Below are positions 57,541 through 64,000 of a stretch of 64,000 nt of DNA, in pieces. The stretch's first letter is position 1. Each line of letters begins with the position of its first letter. Both the position numbers and the translations under genes were made by a program. The notes below the pieces were generated by a model, which worked only from the letters and a program-made list of their open reading frames with translations, ran no database searches and was not told the origin of the DNA. The stretch is from CBDCMJ01 sp965218875 (lineage in GTDB: Bacteria; Chloroflexota; Dehalococcoidia; Lucifugimonadales; UBA3495), in assembly GCA_965218875.1 (NCBI GenBank), contig OZ244707.1, forward strand, positions 868,001 to 932,000, read 5' to 3'.

Positions 57541-60518
57541 GACGTAACACGACCATGCTCTCCCGGGTTACAACACTTACCCTTTTGGGTGCCGCGCTCA
57601 TGCTTGCGCTTGTCGCCTGCGACGGCGCTCGGCCAACGCCCATAGCAACCCTCGCGTCCGACCAGCCGTCCACAGCGACCTCTACACCTAATCCAGCACC
57701 CACACGGACGCCTCATCCGGTCTATACGCCCGGCCCGACCACAACGCCCACACCGGTCCTCACTCCCACCCAAACGCCTGCGCCCACTCAGACTCCGGCA
57801 CCATCACAGCAGGCGGGCACCCTCGGAGAGGAAATTCCTCCCTGCACACCGGTGCCCAACTCCCCCGTGGACCCGTGCGCACTGGATGCACCGCAACCAG
57901 ACAGGACATTAGCGGGTTACATCCCGGAGCTGGGCGATGCGCCCAGCAACCTGCGGCACATGCTCGGGGTCGATAGGCCAGATTCCGCGGTGCATCTTGT
58001 GGTGCGGGGCACCTACTTGCCGAATACGGTGCGTTGCACGAGCCATGACCCCTTCCGCCCACCCTCTTATTCGGTAGATACGTCCAACCTCCCGGAGAAC
58101 GTTCCGGAGAGCGCTGTGGTGGATGTCCTGGAAGGCGCTTACTCGATCAAGTGCTACACCGACATACGCGCGAATGCCTACATTCTTGGCGACGGCCCAT
58201 CCAAGCTGACCGTGATATTCTACGTACTCGGATATTTTAGGGAAGACTTCGCCACTGCGGACAAGACTTGGCAGGAAGGCGTAGAAGAAATCAGGCAGAG
58301 CTTCGAGACTGGCCTTGCCAACGCTTTGGCAGGGCAAGAGCGCGTCGTGTTTCTCATGCCTCCGCCGGATCTCTCGTCCCTGGCATGGATGCTCCGCATG
58401 AGTTGGGACATCCAAAGGCAGGAAGACAACACTATAATCGCCGTCCATCCCGACAGTGACTTGTGGCGGCGCATACGACCGGACGACTACCCGACCCATC
58501 GCTCCGCACTGGAAATGACCTTGCCCGCCCTTGCGCAAGAGATTACGGCAGCCCATCAGGCCAGGATGGCCGAGCACGGGGGGCGAATTGGCGAAGACCC
58601 CGACTCGCCCATGCTGGTGAGTAACGCAAACCAGCTCAGGCAGTTCTACACCGCAGCCCGGATTCCCGGCCTCCCCGACAACCCGGCACAGCCGCCACCG
58701 CCTTGCGGGCTCGTGGTGGAAAATCAGGCCGAACACGGTGGATTGATGGCTGACTGCACAGGACTGCTTGATTCCAAGGATGCCCTCCGAGGCACCGGTA
58801 CCCTGAATTGGGGCACTGGTATCGCTATCACGTCCTGGGATGGCGTGACGGTGGGTGGCACTCCACAGCGGATTACCAAGCTCAAACTGGCGAACAAGAG
58901 CCTGACTGGCATTATCCCGGAACGGCTGACCGCCCTGACGGAACTCGAGCTGGCGGGGAACTCTTTCACCGGCTGCATTCCCGCGGCGCTTGGGGACGTT
59001 CCTACCAATGATCTGAACACCTTCGGCTTTCCCGGCTGCCTGCCACCGGTGCCCAGGAACCTCCGTGCGGGGACGATTACAGAGCATAGTATCGCCCTGA
59101 GTTGGGATGCCGTGCAAGGCGCAAGCCAGTACCGGGTGAGGTACGGCCAGTCCGGATGGGACCAATTGATATCAAGCGGCGATCCGGCTGCTGTCACATC
59201 ACACACCACTGACGGGCTGGCCTGCGGCGCCAGGCACAGGTTCCGGGTTAGCGCTCTAGGGGACGGCACCGCCTACGCGACGAATTGGAGTGAACCTTCT
59301 CCCGTGATAGAGGCCACGACTAGTCAGTGCGTCAGCCCGGTGTTCGGCGCCTCCTCCTACACTTTCGAGATAGCCGAAGGCGCCGAGGTTGGGAGCGTAG
59401 TGGGCAGCGTCGCGGCCACCGACTCTCCAGGGGACACGGTGTCCTACGCCATTACGGAGGGCAACGACGACGGCGCCTTCGCTATCGACGAAGCCACGGG
59501 CCGGATCACCGTGGCCGGGTCTCTGGACTATGCCGCCGCTCCGGTCTACGCCCTCACCATCGAGGCCACCGACCAGCACGGCAACGCCGCAACGGTCAGC
59601 GCCCAGGTCTCGGTGGCCTCCGTGTGCCGAAACGGGACCGTGGTACCCCAGCCACGTGAAAACACAGCCCTGGTGGGCGACTGCATCATACTGTACGGGA
59701 TACGGAATGAACTGGCCGGCGCCGCCACCCTCGACTGGAGCGCCGGCGCCCCCATCACCGACTGGCAGGGGATACAGGTCCGGGGCACACCCCGGCATTC
59801 CAACGTGACCCACCTCTACCTCTCCGGCAGTCAGCTCAGCGGCCAGATACCGCCACAACTGGGGGGTCTCGAACATCTACAGGTGCTCCATCTCCACCAC
59901 AATCAGTTGACGGGCCCAATACCATCGGCCCTGGGTGACTTGAGCCGTCTGCGCCAGTTGACCCTGGAAGGGAACCGGTTGAGCGGCGAGATACCCTCGT
60001 CCCTGGGAGGCCTGGCCAGCCTGACGGACCTGTTTCTCGCGGACAACCGGTTGTCGGGCGGGATACCGGTGGTGCTGGGGGACCTGGGCAACCTGGAGTA
60101 CCTGGGGCTAAGCGGCAACGGCCTGACCGGCGGGATACCGGCGGAACTGGGCAGCCTGTCCAACCTCCGGGCCTTGTACCTCCCGGACAACCGGTTGTCC
60201 GGGGAGATACCGGTGGAACTGGGGCGGCTGTCCAATCTGAAGCAGCTGGTCCTTGACGGCAATGCGCTTAGTGGGCAAATACCGCCGGAGTTGGGCGACC
60301 TCAGTTCCTTGGCGGAGCTGTTCCTCAGGCACAATATGCTGACGGGCCAAATACCCTCAGAGTTGGAGGAGCCGGCCAACCTGAGCCTGCTGTACTTGGA
60401 AGGAAACCAACTCACCGGCTGCATACCGGCGGGACTGCGGGACACCGAGCGCAACGACCTGCACAGCCTGGGGCTTGCCTACTGCAGCGACGACCTGCCC
60501 GCGCCTCAAACGCCGTAG
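57537..60518 (+). CDS. LRR- and cadherin-containing surface lipoprotein
   Basis: The 993-residue protein has a lipobox ending in LMLALVAC (Cys28) and a Pro/Thr-rich spacer (30-85). Residues 110-380 form an unrecognised domain with PELGDAPSNLRHML, one Cys-rich patch and an acidic helical segment. Then come a first capped mini-LRR (about 390-500), a fibronectin III domain (505-600), a cadherin-like domain (603-693) and a second capped LRR array of about nine plant-type repeats of the form NxLSGxIPxxLGxLxxLxxL (755-980). It is an adhesive or receptor-like surface protein. Overlap of 4 bp with the metzincin gene indicates coupled translation. Both caps have the same DC...W..I..W.G..V pattern. Confidence 0.85.
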   Translation: MRRNTTMLSRVTTLTLLGAALMLALVACDGARPTPIATLASDQPSTATSTPNPAPTRTPHPVYTPGPTTTPTPVLTPTQTPAPTQTPAPSQQAGTLGEEIPPCTPVPNSPVDPCALDAPQPDRTLAGYIPELGDAPSNLRHMLGVDRPDSAVHLVVRGTYLPNTVRCTSHDPFRPPSYSVDTSNLPENVPESAVVDVLEGAYSIKCYTDIRANAYILGDGPSKLTVIFYVLGYFREDFATADKTWQEGVEEIRQSFETGLANALAGQERVVFLMPPPDLSSLAWMLRMSWDIQRQEDNTIIAVHPDSDLWRRIRPDDYPTHRSALEMTLPALAQEITAAHQARMAEHGGRIGEDPDSPMLVSNANQLRQFYTAARIPGLPDNPAQPPPPCGLVVENQAEHGGLMADCTGLLDSKDALRGTGTLNWGTGIAITSWDGVTVGGTPQRITKLKLANKSLTGIIPERLTALTELELAGNSFTGCIPAALGDVPTNDLNTFGFPGCLPPVPRNLRAGTITEHSIALSWDAVQGASQYRVRYGQSGWDQLISSGDPAAVTSHTTDGLACGARHRFRVSALGDGTAYATNWSEPSPVIEATTSQCVSPVFGASSYTFEIAEGAEVGSVVGSVAATDSPGDTVSYAITEGNDDGAFAIDEATGRITVAGSLDYAAAPVYALTIEATDQHGNAATVSAQVSVASVCRNGTVVPQPRENTALVGDCIILYGIRNELAGAATLDWSAGAPITDWQGIQVRGTPRHSNVTHLYLSGSQLSGQIPPQLGGLEHLQVLHLHHNQLTGPIPSALGDLSRLRQLTLEGNRLSGEIPSSLGGLASLTDLFLADNRLSGGIPVVLGDLGNLEYLGLSGNGLTGGIPAELGSLSNLRALYLPDNRLSGEIPVELGRLSNLKQLVLDGNALSGQIPPELGDLSSLAELFLRHNMLTGQIPSELEEPANLSLLYLEGNQLTGCIPAGLRDTERNDLHSLGLAYCSDDLPAPQTP

Positions 60519-60598
60519 CGCCCAGGCGGTGTTTGCATCTCCCCGCCCTGAACCAAGATACAATCAGCAACCGGCCTTGGGCCGGGCTTGAGGTGCGT

Positions 60599-61597
60599 AT
60601 GGCCACGTTGGACCGGCGGGAAAAGCTGTGGGACTACGACGCCGTTGCCCCCGGACAGGGCGGCACCCCCACGGTGGTCGCCCTGACGGACGACCGCGTG
60701 GCCGAGTACGCCAAGCTTTCCCAATGCCTAGACTCCCGCTACCAGCAAGGAGGCGCCCCGGAGTACGGCGGGGCCCTGGTGGCCATGCCGACCATGGTGC
60801 TGGCCTACGCGCCGCTGCTCCGCGACGACATAGCCGAAGCCAACGGGTTCGTCGCCTTGGAGAACTCCCAGACGGCCCGCAGACAGACCCCCTTCGCCAA
60901 GTGCGAGATACGCTGGCGCCGCCCCGCGCAGGCGGGAGACACCATAACCGGCTCCCGCCGGGTGTTGGAGAAATACGAGCGCAGGGGGAGCAAGTTCGTC
61001 ACTTTCCGGGTGGAGGCAATAAACCAGTCCGGCCTGCCGGTCGCCGCGTACGACTACACCTGCATTTTCGAGTACGCCCAGGGCCAGAAGAAGCCTCCCG
61101 AGGACCAGGGCGCACCGCCCCCTGCGCCACAGATGCCGGTGCAGGGCACACGGGCGCCCCGCCTGCTCAACTTCGGCGAAGCGGCCGTTGGCGACCGGCT
61201 GGCCGAGCTGTCAATATCGGAAAGCCACGACGTCATCAGCCAAAAAGACAGCTTCCGCCTGGCCGGAAAGACCCGCTCCGGCAACATCCACACGGATGAG
61301 GAGTTCGCCCGGCAGAACATCTTCGGCGGCAGGGTCAACGCCGGCCCGTCCACCATGTCCTACGTGGACCAGATGCTCCAGCTTTCGTTTCCTCTGCAAG
61401 CCTTCTACGAAGGAGGCAGCCTGCTGATGCGAGCCATCGAGCCCTTCCGGGCCGGTGACACCGTGGTCTTCCAGGGGGAGGTGACGTCCAAGCGCCGGGA
61501 GGCGGACCAAGACCTGGTCGAGTGCCGGGTCAAGGGCGTCAACCAGCACGGGGCCTTGGTCTGCCTTGCCGACGCGGTCATGGTGATGCCCGGCTAG
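60599..61597 (+). CDS. MaoC-family double-hotdog dehydratase
   Basis: The 332-residue protein contains two hotdog domains. The first (residues 35-180) resembles the FAS1-like half, with YGGALVAMPTMVLAYAPLL and IRWRRPAQAGDTITGSRRVLE. The second (210-330) has the MaoC half, with SRDVISQKD-type and HTDEEFARQNIFGGRVNAGP segments, where the Asp/His pair is partly recognisable. It resembles enoyl-CoA hydratase 2-like or mesaconyl-type hydratases. I chose the ATG at 60599 after GAGGTG; the frame extends further upstream without a site. It is close to the fused version of the two separate MaoC genes at 33400-34303. Confidence 0.8.
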   Translation: MATLDRREKLWDYDAVAPGQGGTPTVVALTDDRVAEYAKLSQCLDSRYQQGGAPEYGGALVAMPTMVLAYAPLLRDDIAEANGFVALENSQTARRQTPFAKCEIRWRRPAQAGDTITGSRRVLEKYERRGSKFVTFRVEAINQSGLPVAAYDYTCIFEYAQGQKKPPEDQGAPPPAPQMPVQGTRAPRLLNFGEAAVGDRLAELSISESHDVISQKDSFRLAGKTRSGNIHTDEEFARQNIFGGRVNAGPSTMSYVDQMLQLSFPLQAFYEGGSLLMRAIEPFRAGDTVVFQGEVTSKRREADQDLVECRVKGVNQHGALVCLADAVMVMPG

Positions 61598-61601
61598 GCG
61601 G

Positions 61602-62024
61602 CTACCGCAGCATCCCATAGACCCGATCCGGGTTCACGAAGACCGTCACCGCATCCTGCTCCACCATGGCCTGGTCGTACTCCTCCCAATCGGGGTGCTC
61701 CTTGTCCCCGCAAGCCCGGAATACGTCCCGGAGCAGCACCCGGTACTCCTCCGCCGGGGTATTGCGGTAGTCCAGCAGTTGGGCCTGCCCTTCGACTACG
61801 GCGTAGCTGCGCCAGTCATTGCTCACCGCCAGCACCGTGCACCTGGGGTCTCGCCGTAGGTTGCGGGTCTTGGCGGACTTGCCTCGCACGATCACGAAGG
61901 CCGCGCTGTCGCGAAACACGCCGCACACCACGATGCTGGTGTGCATGGCCCCATCGGGCTGGTAGGTGGTTATCACGCCCCAGTGGTTTTGTTCCATGAA
62001 CGGGCGAACGTCCTCGAAGTCCAT
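61602..62024 (-). CDS. pyridoxamine 5'-phosphate oxidase-family (PPOX/F420-type) protein
   Basis: The 140-residue protein is a split-barrel flavin-binding fold: MDFEDVRPFMEQNHWGVITTYQPDGAMHTS at the start, FVIVRGKSAKTRNLRRDPR with the phosphate-binding basic loop, and a late YDQAMVEQDAVTVFVNP. Members use FMN or F420, and the cofactor cannot be told here. I set the start at the ATG at 62024 because GAGGTG lies about 8 nt upstream and the preceding frame is not protein-like. A minus-strand promoter lies at 62088-62117. It is convergent with the MaoC gene by 4 bp. Confidence 0.82.
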   Translation of the reverse strand: MDFEDVRPFMEQNHWGVITTYQPDGAMHTSIVVCGVFRDSAAFVIVRGKSAKTRNLRRDPRCTVLAVSNDWRSYAVVEGQAQLLDYRNTPAEEYRVLLRDVFRACGDKEHPDWEEYDQAMVEQDAVTVFVNPDRVYGMLR

Positions 62025-62087
62025 ATACAACACCTCGATATATTTCGGCTGGCCCACCGCGTAGGACACGGCCCGCGGGTAGGGCGT

Positions 62088-62117
62088 ATTATAGTACCCT
62101 AACGCGGGAGGAGTGAA
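62088..62117 (-). promoter_or_regulatory. candidate promoter of the PPOX-family gene
   Basis: On the minus strand TTCACT (62112-62117) and a perfect TATAAT (62088-62093) are 18 bp apart. Transcription would begin near 62081, about 57 nt before the ATG at 62024. Confidence 0.5.
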
Positions 62118-62586
62118 CCACCGAGGGTTGGTCCGGGGCGAGATACTCCAGTCCCCGCCCAGACCCCAATCCCCGGTTGGCCGAGGCCGGACGTTGCCGT
62201 GGTTGTACATAGGCGTGTCAATAGCGGCCGGCGCGGCCGCGGCGGGTGTGCTGTGCCTTCTGTTGCTGCTCGCCCTGCGGAAGCGGGAACCCTACGCCGG
62301 TTTCCTCCGCCTGAGTCACCGCCGGAAACTCTCCTTCTTCCGGCTCTTGGCGAAGGACAGCCGGGTCCCCCTCTGCCTCAAGCTCCTGTTGCTAGCCGCG
62401 GTGGTCTATTTCGTCAGCCCCATCGACTTCCTGCCGGGGATAATAGTTGACGACATAGCATTTGCCCTGGCAGCCCTCATAATCGTGATAAAGTTCATGC
62501 CTGGGGACGTACTGCAAAGCCTCCTGGAGGAAGCAGCAGGCGCGGAGCAACCTCCCTCCGCCGAGGGCGTGGAGACCCCCACCTGA
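62113..62586 (+). CDS. DUF1232 (YkvA-like) membrane protein
   Basis: The conserved C-terminal part is the DUF1232 domain: DSRVPLCLKLLLLAAVVYF, then the diagnostic SPIDFLPGIIVDD, then a second hydrophobic helix. A hydrophobic helix also lies near residues 35-55. The first 33 residues (MNHRGLVRGE and onward) have no family character and overlap the promoter of the divergent gene, so translation may start at a TTG at 62203 or GTG at 62215, which gives about 124 residues. The role of DUF1232 proteins is unknown. It precedes the aldo/keto reductase by 29 bp. Confidence 0.75.
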   Translation: MNHRGLVRGEILQSPPRPQSPVGRGRTLPWLYIGVSIAAGAAAAGVLCLLLLLALRKREPYAGFLRLSHRRKLSFFRLLAKDSRVPLCLKLLLLAAVVYFVSPIDFLPGIIVDDIAFALAALIIVIKFMPGDVLQSLLEEAAGAEQPPSAEGVETPT

Positions 62587-62615
62587 ATTTACGGACGGAC
62601 TGAAACGGGACGGCT

Positions 62616-63419
62616 ATGGATAAAACCGAGCTGGGTAAAACTGGAGTGATGGTCTCCGAGATCGGGCTGGGGACCTGGAAGTACAGCGGCGGAGAGGAGC
62701 CACTCCGCCGCGGCATGGCGTTGGGCGCCACCTTCATCGATACCGCCGAGATGTACCGCACCGAAGATGTGGTGGGCCGGGCGATCAAGGGCAGCCGCGA
62801 CCAGGTGTTCCTGGCCACCAAGGTGTTGGGCAGCAACCTGGGATACGACCAAGTGCTGCGGGCGGCAGAGGCCAGCCTGCGGCGGCTGGACGCCGGGGTA
62901 ATCGACCTTTACCAAATACACTGGCCCAACTCTCGTGTGCCCCTCAAGGAAACCATGCGGGCGATGGCCTCCCTGGTGGACTCGGGATCGGTGAAGCACG
63001 TCGGGGTCAGCAATTTTTCGCTGCGAGAACTGCGCGAGGCGCAGGCGGCGATGCCCAACGTGCCCATAGTATCCAACCAGGTGCTGTACAGCCTGAAGCG
63101 CCGGGAAATCGAGCGGGAGCTGCTTCCCTACTGCCAGGAGCACGGGGTGACTGTCATTGCCTACACCCCGCTGGCCGACGGCTCCCTCGCGTCGCGGCCT
63201 CGGCTGCGGCCCGATGACCGCTCCCAGGTGTTGGAGCAGGTGGCCGCCGAGGCGGGCAAGACTATGGCCCAGGTTGCCCTTAACTGGTGCACTTCGCGGC
63301 CCAGCGTGATTGCCATCCCCAAGTCCAACAGCGTGCAACGGACGGAGGAGAACTGCGGCGCGTCGGGATGGCGGCTCTCTCCCGGACAGGTAGCTAGACT
63401 GGACAACGCCTTCGGCTGA
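62616..63419 (+). CDS. aldo/keto reductase
   Basis: The 267-residue TIM-barrel enzyme has the catalytic tetrad: Asp42 and Tyr47 in FIDTAEMY, Lys69 in LATKVLG, and His102 in LYQIHWPN. The nucleotide-binding region near the end has IPKSNSVQRTEENCGA, consistent with an NADPH-dependent enzyme. Typical substrates are aldehydes and ketones; none can be named. The ATG at 62616 follows the DUF1232 stop by 29 bp. Confidence 0.92.
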   Translation: MDKTELGKTGVMVSEIGLGTWKYSGGEEPLRRGMALGATFIDTAEMYRTEDVVGRAIKGSRDQVFLATKVLGSNLGYDQVLRAAEASLRRLDAGVIDLYQIHWPNSRVPLKETMRAMASLVDSGSVKHVGVSNFSLRELREAQAAMPNVPIVSNQVLYSLKRREIERELLPYCQEHGVTVIAYTPLADGSLASRPRLRPDDRSQVLEQVAAEAGKTMAQVALNWCTSRPSVIAIPKSNSVQRTEENCGASGWRLSPGQVARLDNAFG

Positions 63420-63438
63420 GACGGGGAGCCGCCCCTGC

Positions 63439-64000
63439 TTACCGGGCGGTGGATTGGCTTGCCGGTTGCGTCCGGTCCGGGCCCATGGCCAGGGCGGGGA
63501 CTACCGCCACCAGGGCCACCCCGGCCGCCACTCGCAAGAACATGTGAAACACGGAAAGCCCTGCCTGGCTCACCTGGGCGTAATAGTCGCGCACGCGGGA
63601 ATCCAACTGGGCCAACGTCTCGCCGGGCTCCACTAGCGGCAGGTCCAAGCTCACGGTAATAGCCTGGAAATGCTCCACCCCCCACGCAGCCAGGGCCGCC
63701 AGCCCCAGGGTCATCCCCATCATCCGGGCCACCACCACCAGCGAAGCCGCCGTACCCCGGTAGCTCGGCGGAGCAGCGGACAAAGCGCGGGTCATGATGG
63801 GCGTGTTGTTCAGGCCGAAGCCCAGCCCGGCGATCAGCAGGTGCAGGGTCAACCAGGGCTCCGACACGTTCAGGTCCCAGTTGCTGACCAGCCACAAGCC
63901 CAACGCGCTCAGCCCCAGCCCCAGGGCGGTTACCGGGCGAATCCCCAACACCCCCACGAGCCAGCCCCCCAACAACGCTCCCACGGGAATCGCAGTGGTC
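63439..64000 (-). CDS. MFS transporter, C-terminal part (runs past the window edge)
   Basis: This is the C-terminal about 185 residues of a major facilitator superfamily permease. At least four hydrophobic segments are visible, with GALLGGWLVGVLGIRPVTAL at the edge, LIAGLGFGLNNTPIMTRALS, and MMGMTLGLAALAAWG. The pattern fits a 14-helix drug-efflux type (DHA2-like), where the LNNTPI-like motif is common. The upstream part, with the signature loop, lies outside the window, so the start is not defined. It is convergent with the aldo/keto reductase, 19 bp away. Confidence 0.85.
   Translation of the reverse strand, partial: TTAIPVGALLGGWLVGVLGIRPVTALGLGLSALGLWLVSNWDLNVSEPWLTLHLLIAGLGFGLNNTPIMTRALSAAPPSYRGTAASLVVVARMMGMTLGLAALAAWGVEHFQAITVSLDLPLVEPGETLAQLDSRVRDYYAQVSQAGLSVFHMFLRVAAGVALVAVVPALAMGPDRTQPASQSTAR

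Overview
This window is a GC-rich bacterial chromosome segment with densely packed genes, many operons using 1- to 11-bp overlaps, and many GTG or TTG starts. The gene mix suggests a Chloroflexota genome, most like the Dehalococcoidia/SAR202-type heterotrophs. It contains F420-type LLM oxidoreductase, NIPSNAP, SnoaL-like and MaoC proteins, paired short-chain dehydrogenases, a form II CoxLMS-type molybdenum hydroxylase, a plant-type leucine-rich-repeat lipoprotein, and heme A synthesis for an aa3-type oxidase. That placement is an inference from gene content; no rRNA or tRNA gene was seen.

Layout. 0.1-6.5 kb: a VLRF1-type release-factor homologue, a decayed helix-turn-helix cassette full of repeats, NIPSNAP and SnoaL-like proteins, an Er-VIT1 (MbfA-type) ferritin/iron-exporter fusion and an alpha/beta hydrolase. 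6.9-10.7 kb: an envelope operon of an S49 peptidase, a DUF4350-like anchored protein and a duplicated helical lipoprotein. 10.9-16.2 kb: information genes rplY, DUF3800, greA, lysS and serS. 16.4-18.6 kb: a deacetylase-fold hydrolase and a three-gene cobalt-type nitrile hydratase/thiocyanate hydrolase-like enzyme. 18.6-23.1 kb (minus): surE and a molybdenum hydroxylase operon with a clear promoter. 23.3-30.7 kb: lysA, holB, HNH nuclease, CvpA, PAP2, cmk, plsC and two small genes. 30.8-42.4 kb: an acyl-CoA/degradation neighbourhood (two SDRs, two MaoC proteins, LLM oxidoreductase, SnoaL, tandem CMD protein, nucleophile-less hydrolases, a fused methyltransferase, thiolase), interrupted by an orphan m4C DNA methyltransferase beside a second relic of the decayed cassette. 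42.4-48.2 kb: lipoproteins, an ABC-2 exporter, ctaA and ctaB. 48.4-54.4 kb: an esterase, the complete glycine-cleavage genes gcvT-H-PA-PB and a beta-hydroxyacid dehydrogenase. 54.6-60.5 kb: a translationally coupled pair of large secreted proteins, one a metzincin-like protease and one an LRR/cadherin lipoprotein. 60.6-64 kb: MaoC, PPOX-type, DUF1232, aldo/keto reductase and a partial MFS transporter.

Intergenic DNA carries three families of short dispersed repeats. Two members of one family are flanked by 12- to 13-bp direct repeats and have recognisable terminal inverted repeats, so they look like miniature mobile elements. The points most worth follow-up are these elements, the two copies of the decayed HTH cassette with a conserved leader, the GreA that lacks its acidic tip residues, the rearranged hydrolase-methyltransferase fusion, and the coupled metzincin/LRR secretion pair.
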